From Silvanigrellales bacterium (GTDB lineage: Bacteria; Bdellovibrionota_B; Oligoflexia; Silvanigrellales; Silvanigrellaceae), in contig JADCJN010000096.1 in assembly GCA_020247005.1 (NCBI GenBank), positions 1 through 53,962 of the forward strand: DNA of 53,962 nt, in the 5' to 3' direction. This document shows, in pieces, positions 33,819 through 41,648 of the stretch (positions are counted from its first letter, which is position 1; each line of letters starts with the position of its first letter). The notes below the pieces were generated by a model that saw only the letters and a list, made by a program, of their open reading frames with translations, was not told the DNA's origin and searched no databases. The position numbers and the translations under genes are program-made.

Positions 33819-35291
33819 ATGCTTTCTTCCCCGGTCTTCCGGCCGCTTTCTGGAAAAAAAGCAGGTAACGGGTTGGTTCCTTTTGCTAGGGGGAGCGTTG
33901 TCGCGCTGGCCCTTGTTGTCCTTGCCTCGGCAGTGACCGCTTGCAAAGACCGCAATTACAATGCGCCCGGTCTTTCCGAGTCGACTCAACGGTCGACGGT
34001 GCTCGCTCCCGCCCCCACGCCGCTCGCAACGGTGGCACCGGAAAGTGTCGACAACCGTTCCGCCAAAGGGGGGCTGCTGGCCTCCGCCGACGAGTTTAAC
34101 GGGACGCCGGAACACCCCAGGTTTCAACTCAAGTCTGATTATCCGTTGAAACCCGACTTTCTCACGTCTTCTCCGCCTGAGCCCAACATGGTTGTTCTGC
34201 GAGGCGCGGATGCCCTGGCTGCGAAAAGGGCTTCACAAGAATGGCTCGAGGCCATGCAAAGTTACATTTACGAAGACATGAACTCACAAGATACCTCAAA
34301 TGCGAATGCGAATTTTCGTCTTGCCGACACGGCGCATGAGCCTGCTTCCGTGTCGTCGAAACGCTGGTACCACATGCCCTGGCTGCATACGCCAGGTGCA
34401 CTCGCTGCCAAGCCCGGACGAGGCCGCGATGGCATTTGGGGTCTCACCCGTGAGCTCGACATGCTCACCACGAGCGAGGCCAATTGGCCACTCATTACGA
34501 GCAGTGCGTGCATGGGAACCAATTGGGGCATCGGCTTCTTCAATGAGCCAGGAGGTTATGCCATTGGCCAAGTGTTCCCAAAGGGTGACCTGACGTTCCC
34601 CGAAAAGGGCGTGTTCCCGAAAGGAACGGTGAGTTTCAAGATTCTCTTCACGTCGGTGACGCCCTCCGCGCTGCCTGCATTGGAAGGGGCCTGGACAATT
34701 GAAGCCCTCGTGAATGGCAAGGGAGCTTGCGGAAAAGCCTCCAACAGTGCCCGGGAAATCACCCCTCTGCGCCATATCCAAATGGACGTCATGATGAAGT
34801 GGGGGGACGGCCCTTCGGACTGGATTTTTGGAAACTACGTTTTCAACAAGGCCCGAAAGGGAGATTATTGGCAAGGTATGGAGCCTTTGGGTGTCCAATT
34901 CGGCGTGAAACAGGAACAGACCATTGTGACTTCGCCAACCTTCAGTGCGAATGGATTCAGAGGGCGTTTGAATGGCCCAGCCGACAATCCGAAAGCGAGC
35001 TGTTTTTCGTGTCACGCGCGTGCTCAGTGGCCTGAGCCCTCTTTCGCCCTGCTTCCTTTTGCACCTCGGAATGATGCCGACACGGTGAACATTTGCGTGT
35101 TGCACGAATGGGGGGGTGAAGGTCCTGGAAAATGTCGAGCGTGCGGAGCCTCGGGTTGCCTCGCGGAAGGAAAGGAACCTGTTTTTCTGGGTGCGGTGTC
35201 GCTCGACTATTCTCTTCAGTTTGGCCTTGCTCTGCGCAACCGAGAGAATGCGTTCTCACTGGCCAAGGCGCTTGCCGGAAAGGCCAACTGA
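33819..35291 (+). CDS. Lipoprotein with single CxxCH haem motif
   Basis: A 490-residue lipoprotein with lipobox TAC (Cys42) and mature N-terminus CKDRNYNAPG, the motif shared with three other lipoproteins in this window. The body contains NWGIGFFNEPGGYAIGQVF and FPKGTVSFKILFTSV, a pattern I associate with large cytochrome-c-family lipoproteins of myxobacteria-like organisms. A single CFSCH (Cys395-His399) would bind one covalent haem. Further Cys (CRACGASGC) lie near the C-terminus. Probably periplasmic and membrane-tethered. It follows a putative promoter/operator and leads a run of four plus-strand genes. Confidence 0.83.
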   Translation: MLSSPVFRPLSGKKAGNGLVPFARGSVVALALVVLASAVTACKDRNYNAPGLSESTQRSTVLAPAPTPLATVAPESVDNRSAKGGLLASADEFNGTPEHPRFQLKSDYPLKPDFLTSSPPEPNMVVLRGADALAAKRASQEWLEAMQSYIYEDMNSQDTSNANANFRLADTAHEPASVSSKRWYHMPWLHTPGALAAKPGRGRDGIWGLTRELDMLTTSEANWPLITSSACMGTNWGIGFFNEPGGYAIGQVFPKGDLTFPEKGVFPKGTVSFKILFTSVTPSALPALEGAWTIEALVNGKGACGKASNSAREITPLRHIQMDVMMKWGDGPSDWIFGNYVFNKARKGDYWQGMEPLGVQFGVKQEQTIVTSPTFSANGFRGRLNGPADNPKASCFSCHARAQWPEPSFALLPFAPRNDADTVNICVLHEWGGEGPGKCRACGASGCLAEGKEPVFLGAVSLDYSLQFGLALRNRENAFSLAKALAGKAN

Positions 35292-35292
35292 A

Positions 35293-35826
35293 ATGGCGAC
35301 TCCCCACTCCAGACTCGCGTGCACGCGCCACAACTCGATTGTTCTTTTTGGCTCGTTTTTGTTCCTCATTTGGCTCCCTATGCGTGCTCTGGGAAGCGGA
35401 GGACCCTTGCCAGGTGAGGCTCTCACCTGCCTGCCAGGAGGGGGTTCATTTCCGCGCATCGACGTGGAAGTCGTCGACGCAGTGAGTTCCGAGAAACACG
35501 GCCGTGCATTTTTTCGCAAGACAGTAGCCCCCCAATCCGAACTTCTCACCCAACTCGACGATTGTTTCGAGACCGCTCGTGTGCGCGTCTTGCCTGCTCC
35601 AACCGGAGCTGCGGCATTGCGTCTTTCCCGGGTGTCGAGTCTCACCTGCGGGAGTCTGGTACCCCTGCAAGTGCGTGAAGGAAACATGACGTCAAGAGAA
35701 ATTCGACCCAATGCCCGGGGCGTGTGTCTGTTCCTGTGGAAAGAAGGGTCGGCTTGGAAGGCTTTTTTGGAAAGTCCTTCTGTTCCCTTCGCTGAATTCT
35801 CGTGCGCGTCTTGGCCCTTGCCCTAA
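35293..35826 (+). CDS. Small secreted Cys-containing protein
   Basis: A 177-residue protein starting two bases after the preceding stop, with GGAAAGG about ten bases upstream of the ATG. A signal peptide is visible (basic start, hydrophobic NSIVLFGSFLFLIWL, cleavage near ALGSG, residue ~35). The mature domain is beta-rich with about five Cys (LTCLPG, DDCFE, LTCGS, GVCLF, FSCAS), suggesting disulfides. No family is recognised. Coupling with the CxxCH lipoprotein suggests a related job. Confidence 0.75.
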   Translation: MATPHSRLACTRHNSIVLFGSFLFLIWLPMRALGSGGPLPGEALTCLPGGGSFPRIDVEVVDAVSSEKHGRAFFRKTVAPQSELLTQLDDCFETARVRVLPAPTGAAALRLSRVSSLTCGSLVPLQVREGNMTSREIRPNARGVCLFLWKEGSAWKAFLESPSVPFAEFSCASWPLP

Positions 35827-35865
35827 GGTTTCAAGAAACTCTCACCAACCCCAAAGAGATGCGTC

Positions 35866-36645
35866 ATGAATGCCAAGCTCCCGGCCTTTCCTCGAAAAAA
35901 GCCAGACGCGTCGCCTTTTGTGGTTCGGGCGGAATTGTCACCGCGGATGATGTCCCGCTCGGAAGAAGCGCCTGAAGCGAACTTGCACCATTCGCTGCAA
36001 ATGAAATGTTGGAACGCTCTCGAGTGTTTTGCCGATCGTGTGGCAAATGGCGAGCTTTCTGCGCTCGATGAACCGAGTCTCGTGGTGGCCCTCGACACAC
36101 ACCTCACTTCGGTTTTGTGTGGCAGTCACGGCGGCGCGGCAGGGCGTGTCTGGTGGCACCCCATCGTCGTAAAAGCAGATGCGCACACCCTCGTTCCCGG
36201 GGTGGCGCACAAGGCGTTGCCTGGCTGCGTGCCCAAAGAACTTGTTGTCCTCGATGTGGGCATCGTCCTCGACGGCCTTGAAATCGATTGCGGGCTCAGC
36301 GTGGGTTTTACGGCCGAAGCAAAAAAACTCGCACACGAGGCTCGGGAATTGACGTCTGAGCTCATCGCCTTTCTGAAGAACAAAGCAGGTGAAGGGTCTG
36401 AGTGTTCTCCTGCTGCGGCCTTCGTGGAGCTTCAAAGGCTCGCAGACGCGCGTCACCTGACGCAAGTGGCCGCCAGCGCCGGTCATCGCACCGGACCCTA
36501 TCCGACGCCGAAACGAGACACGAAAATACGTGCCGACGACCCGGCTTCGCACTTCGCGCCTGGGCCATGGATGGTGGAAGTGCACGTGGTGAATGCCTCT
36601 GGGCGCATGGCTGCATTTTACGAAGACTGCTTTTACGTCGTTTGA
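35866..36645 (+). CDS. M24-family (methionine aminopeptidase-like) metallopeptidase homologue
   Basis: A 259-residue soluble protein with the pita-bread signature. VLDVGIVLDGLEIDCG gives Asp130 and Asp141, with the same 11-residue spacing as in methionine aminopeptidase. AGHRTGPY gives His207, MVEVHV gives Glu238, and FYEDCFYVV gives Glu253, so all five dinuclear metal ligands appear present. Overall identity to housekeeping MetAP is low and the segment between the two Glu is short. It may be a specialised aminopeptidase or a non-peptidase pita-bread hydrolase such as the creatinase type. No signal peptide is seen although both neighbours are exported. Confidence 0.8.
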   Translation: MNAKLPAFPRKKPDASPFVVRAELSPRMMSRSEEAPEANLHHSLQMKCWNALECFADRVANGELSALDEPSLVVALDTHLTSVLCGSHGGAAGRVWWHPIVVKADAHTLVPGVAHKALPGCVPKELVVLDVGIVLDGLEIDCGLSVGFTAEAKKLAHEARELTSELIAFLKNKAGEGSECSPAAAFVELQRLADARHLTQVAASAGHRTGPYPTPKRDTKIRADDPASHFAPGPWMVEVHVVNASGRMAAFYEDCFYVV

Positions 36646-36668
36646 GTTTTTGTCACCAAGGAGACACT

Positions 36669-38933
36669 ATGAGAGCTCGTTCCGTCTTGACTCCGCCTTG
36701 TCGCACCGTTGTTCTTGCTGCCGTTTGTTCCCTTTTTGCCGCCACATTGAATTCGTGCAAGAAACGTCAGTACAACGATGGCAGCGTGAAAAATAGCGTC
36801 ACCACAGGCACGGGTAAGGTGACGAATGGATTTCTGCACGACCCCGCTGACGCCTCCTGTGGTGGGTTTCCTCGCCTCCACGTCGAAACCATGGCCAAAA
36901 CATGCCTTGGGCTCGCCTATGCGGACCCCGACAAAAAGTTCACGCCTCGCGTGATTCACCCATTGCCAGGTCCTGCGGGCGATACCTTCCTTGTTTCCGA
37001 CTTCGCGAACTGGAGCACCAACAACGGAAAGCTCTGGCACATGAAAGTCGACAAGAGCGGTGGGCAGTGGAAAGCAAAGATGACGTTGATTGTCGAAAAG
37101 CTTTCAGCGCCGCACCAAATTACGAACGGTCCCGAGAACTGGATTTATTTCAGCGAAGACGATGCAATTCACCGCGTGGCGCCCAAAGACATTGAAGCTG
37201 CGGTGGCGAGCGGAGGCAAGCTCACGTTCCAGTCGGAGAATCCAGCGGGCCAAATCCGCACCATACTGACTGGCTTGCCTCCCATGTACTACGGCACCAC
37301 AAAAAACAGCATGCACCCTTTGAAGCACTTCGTGTTCGACAAGGCGGGCAACCTTTATTTGAACGTAGGCGCCTACACCGACCATTGCGACACGCAGGCA
37401 AGCAAACCCTCCGCAGCAAAAGGCTGCCTGGAGCTCGACACCAAGCCTGATCGAGGGCTGACGCCTCCTGTCACGTCGGATGCCGACGTCCGTCTTCATG
37501 GAGCCGTGATTCGCGTTTACCGGTTTAGCGGTTCCGTTGCGACGGGCTGGGACGCCAAAGGGTATGCGATTGTGGCCCAGGGTTTGCGCAACTCCATGGG
37601 TCTCGCGTTCACGGATGCGGGTGATCTTTTGCAAGCGGAAAATGGACGCGACTTCAAAGAAAGCGATCGTCCATACGAGGAACTCAACCTCATTTCGAAA
37701 GCCACCATCGATGCTGTGTTGAAGGGTCAAGACGACGCCAAGGCGAAGAACAACGCTTCTTTCTTTGCGAAACCTCCGCACTACGGTTGGCCCTACTGTT
37801 ACGACTACGACTCTGCCGCAGATGACTGGAAGGTGGCAGGGTTCGACTGCAAGCCTGGCGGCGCGAATGGGTATGTTCCGCCTCTGGCGTTCCTGCCCCC
37901 GCACTCTGCGCCCTTAGGCTTGTTGCGCTACAAAGGTTCAGCGCTGAAAGATCTCAACCCCTCCGGTTCGGGTAGCCTCATTGTTCCTTTGCATGGCTAT
38001 CGCCCTGCGGGCCAGCGCATTTTGGTGTTTCAAATCGACGGCTCTGGAAAACCTCTGAAGCCTGCGGCACCCGGCGGTGGTTTCAACGAAACAGCCGCTG
38101 CCGGCATTACATACGTGCCTTACAAGTCGACGCCCTCAACGGTGCCTTCGGGCGAACTCATCAAGGGGTGGTTCGACTCGCCGGGCGTGCGTCCAAAAGG
38201 CGCTCCTGTGGCTGTTGCGGAAGGGGCCGACGGATCCATTTGGATGGTGGACGACAAGAATTCCGCCATCCTTCGGCTTGCCCCTTTCGATGGCGTGCCC
38301 TTCAATGAAGCGAATAGGCCCGACTACGGGACGCCTTACACCCAGTATGTGGGCACGCGCCCGAGCCTGAAAAACAAATACGACACGTTGGTAAAAGAGG
38401 TGCTCGATTCCCCGCAGTGCGAGGGATGCCATGACACCTACAAAGACGTGAAAGACCTTGCTGGCGACGGATTCGAACAGCTCCGTTACGTTCTTGGAAT
38501 GGGCACGTGGGTGAACTTGCAATTGGAACCTGGCAAAAGGGCTGCGGCAAGCACGCTCTACACGAAGCTCCTTCCCGGCGGCTCCATGCCACCCCTCGAC
38601 AGAGCCGCATGGCCCGGTGGCGACCCTGCCCCCGCGCTCAAAAAAGTGGCTACATTCATTGACGCGCTGCCGAACCCGAAGAGCCTTTACCGCGCGAAAG
38701 TCGACACCGCGGTGACGGGCACGAATCCTGGGGTTCCTGGAAATGGGGCATGTGGCAACATTTCTGCGGGTCGGGTTGTTTCCGCGCGCCAGTCCGCGAG
38801 GCTTGGCGGCGTCGACGTCATTGAAGTCGTGGTGGAAGACGGCGCCGGGCTTGTGGGCGATGCCTCATGCCTGCAGGACTGGAAAGCCTTTTGGGCAAAG
38901 CAGGCTGATTTTGAGCCACTCTTCCCTAAGTGA
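36669..38933 (+). CDS. Lipoprotein with sorbosone/glucose-dehydrogenase-type propeller and cytochrome c domain
   Basis: A 754-residue lipoprotein: signal peptide, Cys30, mature N-terminus CKKRQYNDGS (the shared motif). Residues ~60-560 look like a PQQ-type sugar dehydrogenase beta-propeller (APHQITNGPENWIYFSED, HPLKHFVFDKAGNLYLNVGAYTDHC, VAQGLRNSMGLAFTDAGDLLQAENG, GWPYCYDYD, GVRPKGAPVAVAEGADGSIWMVDD). Residues ~575-680 form a cytochrome-c-type domain with CEGCH (Cys584-His588) and a possible axial Met in GGSMPPLDRA. Such a protein would oxidise a sugar or alcohol and pass electrons to its own haem in the periplasm. AAGGAG six bases before the ATG at 36669 fixes the start. Confidence 0.87.
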   Translation: MRARSVLTPPCRTVVLAAVCSLFAATLNSCKKRQYNDGSVKNSVTTGTGKVTNGFLHDPADASCGGFPRLHVETMAKTCLGLAYADPDKKFTPRVIHPLPGPAGDTFLVSDFANWSTNNGKLWHMKVDKSGGQWKAKMTLIVEKLSAPHQITNGPENWIYFSEDDAIHRVAPKDIEAAVASGGKLTFQSENPAGQIRTILTGLPPMYYGTTKNSMHPLKHFVFDKAGNLYLNVGAYTDHCDTQASKPSAAKGCLELDTKPDRGLTPPVTSDADVRLHGAVIRVYRFSGSVATGWDAKGYAIVAQGLRNSMGLAFTDAGDLLQAENGRDFKESDRPYEELNLISKATIDAVLKGQDDAKAKNNASFFAKPPHYGWPYCYDYDSAADDWKVAGFDCKPGGANGYVPPLAFLPPHSAPLGLLRYKGSALKDLNPSGSGSLIVPLHGYRPAGQRILVFQIDGSGKPLKPAAPGGGFNETAAAGITYVPYKSTPSTVPSGELIKGWFDSPGVRPKGAPVAVAEGADGSIWMVDDKNSAILRLAPFDGVPFNEANRPDYGTPYTQYVGTRPSLKNKYDTLVKEVLDSPQCEGCHDTYKDVKDLAGDGFEQLRYVLGMGTWVNLQLEPGKRAAASTLYTKLLPGGSMPPLDRAAWPGGDPAPALKKVATFIDALPNPKSLYRAKVDTAVTGTNPGVPGNGACGNISAGRVVSARQSARLGGVDVIEVVVEDGAGLVGDASCLQDWKAFWAKQADFEPLFPK

Positions 38934-38935
38934 AA

Positions 38936-40033
38936 TCAAGCGTAATATTTGCCGAAGCGGTTCGACAGGAAAGCATCGCAAGCAACGTCTTCTTGGCGAA
39001 TAAAGCCTGACTTTGGCAGCGCGCCTTGGGCGTGAAGGTCGAGAACTCCACAGAGCCCTGCCGCTGTGGTGATTTGAATGGCGCCCCAGTGCTCACCTCC
39101 AATCTCGGCGTTGTAAATTTTCTTCGCGTAGGACAGCTGTTGGTAGCGGCCGTCTTTCGTGCCTGTGACGGTCACGAAAATGAGCACGACGTCTTGTTTC
39201 GTGTAGGGCAGGGCGTTTTCGAAAATGCGTGCCAGCGTGCCGCGGTCATGGTTCATTTTCAGGTCGTTCATAAGCAGTGCGATGATCTCGCGGTGACCCG
39301 GGTACCGGACACTCTTGTAGTCGAGGCTTGTGACCTTCCCGCTCCAGGTCTCCGCCAGGGTGCCCAGGCCGCCGCTCGTGTTGAAGGCCTCGTATTCCGT
39401 GCCATCGAAGGAAAAGGTTTCGTGGCCTTCGAGTGGTTGCACCAGTGCGAGTTTGCCGTCTACCACAGCTTCGCACGGGTTGCCGTATTCGTTGATGAGG
39501 CCTTCCGTGCTCCAGGTGAGGTTGTACTTCATCCGGTTGTGGGGGTAGGTGGGCAATGCGCCCACGCGCATTTTCACGCATTCAATCGTGTCGAAGCGGG
39601 CGCCGAGGCTGGCAGCCACGATGGTAATGAAGCCTGGTGCGAGGCCACACTGAGGAATGAAGGCGAGGCTGCTGCCTTTGGCGAGGGCGGCCACGGCTTT
39701 GGTGGTGGCGACGTCTTCGGTGAGGTCGAGGTAGTTGACACCGAGCTCTTTTGCCACGGCAGCAATAGTCGTGTTGCAGTGATAAGGCGCGCAGGAAAGA
39801 ACGTAGTCGGCGCCCTGTAGAACCGCGCGAAGCGCCGAGGCGTCCGCGAAGTCTGCGACGGCTGCTTTCGTGTGGGCCAAGGTTTTGCCCGAGGGCAGGC
39901 GAAGAGCGCTTTCGGCAACGTCCCGTTGGGCGTCGACCGCGGTCGTCTCGTAGTCTCCGCTTTCGGCGAGCATGAAACAGACAAGCTTACCGATTTTGCC
40001 AGATCCAAGGACAACCACTTTCTTACGGGCCAC
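38936..40033 (-). CDS. Saccharopine dehydrogenase-like NAD(P)-binding oxidoreductase
   Basis: A 365-residue cytoplasmic enzyme. The N-terminal Rossmann motif VVVLGSGKIGKLVCFMLAESG is followed by VDAQ and a second block DYVLSCAPYHCN, typical of the saccharopine dehydrogenase / carboxynorspermidine synthase superfamily. Then come GLAPGF and the substrate domain (TYPHNRMKYNLTWSTEGLINEY). Likely chemistry is NAD(P)-dependent reductive formation or cleavage of a secondary amine between amino acids. The start is GTG at 40033 with AAAGGAG upstream. It diverges from the arginine deiminase gene across 157 bp, and a link through arginine/lysine/polyamine metabolism is possible (inference). Confidence 0.9.
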   Translation of the reverse strand: MARKKVVVLGSGKIGKLVCFMLAESGDYETTAVDAQRDVAESALRLPSGKTLAHTKAAVADFADASALRAVLQGADYVLSCAPYHCNTTIAAVAKELGVNYLDLTEDVATTKAVAALAKGSSLAFIPQCGLAPGFITIVAASLGARFDTIECVKMRVGALPTYPHNRMKYNLTWSTEGLINEYGNPCEAVVDGKLALVQPLEGHETFSFDGTEYEAFNTSGGLGTLAETWSGKVTSLDYKSVRYPGHREIIALLMNDLKMNHDRGTLARIFENALPYTKQDVVLIFVTVTGTKDGRYQQLSYAKKIYNAEIGGEHWGAIQITTAAGLCGVLDLHAQGALPKSGFIRQEDVACDAFLSNRFGKYYA

Positions 40034-40190
40034 GGGACGTCTCCTTTAGTGTCTTTTTAGGGTCGCCATGACGGCAACGTGTCTTCGACGGCTAACCCAA
40101 ATCACCTGAACAGACTAGCCTCAGTGTGGATCGTGGTGGTAAGGTTCCCGCGCGGACGGACAAAAAGGTGAAGAAATCAAGGAGCAAGTC

Positions 40191-41621
40191 GTGATTCTTT
40201 CGAAGGAAGCAGGCACCCCGCAAGATGGCGTGCGGCTGTCCCGTAAACCAGCAACCCCCCGCAGGTCTAGGGTGGCCGAGGAGTATTTGCGTTATAGCAA
40301 TTTTCGCTACCTCGACATGTTGACCCCCGACGAACGCAGTGAACAGGCGAAAACAGCGACCTTTGGCATTGGCGTGACGTCGGAAATAGGCCGCCTGCGA
40401 AAGGTGTTCGTCCATAGCCCGGGGCCGGAAGTCGAGCTCATGACGCCAAAAACGGCGTCAGAGCTGCTTTACAACGACATCATTCATTACAAGAACGTGC
40501 GGGAAGCGCATGCGCAGCTCAAGGGCGTTTTAGGCCTCGTGTCTGAAGTTCTTGAAGTCAAAGAATGCCTCGCCGACGTTCTCGACCTCCCTCAGGCCCG
40601 AGCCGAGCTTCTGACGCGCATCACGGCCTTCCAGAAGTGCCCGGAAATTTTGCCACAGCTCACAGAGCTGTCGTCCGACGACCTCGCTCACGCTCTTGTT
40701 GTGGGGGTTCCGCTCAAGCGGACCTCCCTTGAAACTTGGCTTTCTTCGCGCAGTTTTTCCATCGTGCCTTTGCCGAACATGTATTTCATGCGCGACAGCA
40801 GCATGGTGGTGGGCAACCGGCTCATTGCTAGCGCCATGGCGAGCTCCGTGCGGTACGCTGAGGCCTTGATCATGCGCGCCATCTACGAGTACCACCCTTC
40901 CTTGCGTGGTCAGGGGATGCTGCTCGACGCCTGTTCGCGCTCCGGCAATGAAAACTTCACAATGGAGGGTGGTGACATCCTCGTTGTGAACGAAAATCTG
41001 TTTCTTATTGGCATCAGTGAACGAACCACGCCAGTCGCTGTCGACGCTCTGATTGAAGCTCTCGTGGTCTCTCGCAAGGCCGACGGAAATGCTGAGCCCT
41101 TTAACGTTGTGTGCGTCATTCTGCCTCGGGAACGTTCCACCATTCACCTCGACATGATTTTCACTCTGGTGGGCAAGGAGCAGGCGCTTGTGTACGCGCC
41201 TTACATTTTGGGGCGAGAACGTTCGCGCGTGGTGCGAGTGCGAGTGAATGCCGACGGCGATCGGAAGTTCACCGACGTTGACGACCTGCTTTTGGGGCTT
41301 CGCAGTGTGGGTGTCCGCATGGACCCCATCCTTTGCGGGGGAGATTCCGAACTTCACCAGCAGCGTGAGCAGTGGAACTCGGGCGCGAACATGTTCGCCA
41401 TGGCGCCCGGCCGAATCCTTTCCTATGACATGCATGAGCACACGGTACGGGCCTGCCAAGACGCCGGATTCAAAGTGGCCTCGGCAGCCGAGGTTCTCAA
41501 AAATCCGTCTCTTCTCGAGAGCCCAATGCCCATGGTGGTGACTGTCGACGGCACCGAACTTGCGCGGGGCGGAGGAGGTCCACGCTGCATGACCTGTCCG
41601 GTGCTGCGCGACCCGGTCTGA
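40191..41621 (+). CDS. arcA: Arginine deiminase
   Basis: A 476-residue guanidino-group-modifying enzyme. Visible motifs are VFVHSPGPEVE, LPNMYFMRDSSMVV, FTMEGGDIL, STIHLDMIFT and the C-terminal RGGGGPRCMTCPVLRDP with the catalytic Cys466. These match arginine deiminases that convert L-arginine to citrulline and ammonia. An N-terminal extension of about 50 residues precedes the usual start of ~410-residue family members. The GTG at 40191 has AAGGAG upstream. No ornithine carbamoyltransferase, carbamate kinase or antiporter gene accompanies it, so it is not a standard arc operon; it may serve nitrogen supply or acid resistance. Confidence 0.93.
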   Translation: MILSKEAGTPQDGVRLSRKPATPRRSRVAEEYLRYSNFRYLDMLTPDERSEQAKTATFGIGVTSEIGRLRKVFVHSPGPEVELMTPKTASELLYNDIIHYKNVREAHAQLKGVLGLVSEVLEVKECLADVLDLPQARAELLTRITAFQKCPEILPQLTELSSDDLAHALVVGVPLKRTSLETWLSSRSFSIVPLPNMYFMRDSSMVVGNRLIASAMASSVRYAEALIMRAIYEYHPSLRGQGMLLDACSRSGNENFTMEGGDILVVNENLFLIGISERTTPVAVDALIEALVVSRKADGNAEPFNVVCVILPRERSTIHLDMIFTLVGKEQALVYAPYILGRERSRVVRVRVNADGDRKFTDVDDLLLGLRSVGVRMDPILCGGDSELHQQREQWNSGANMFAMAPGRILSYDMHEHTVRACQDAGFKVASAAEVLKNPSLLESPMPMVVTVDGTELARGGGGPRCMTCPVLRDPV

Positions 41622-41648
41622 GAGTCATTCAGTTGCGAAAAGTGCCCC

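Noticed and set aside
40034..40190. Riboswitch or attenuator between the divergent reductase and deiminase genes
   Set aside because: No conserved aptamer-like pairing or terminator hairpin could be seen by eye.
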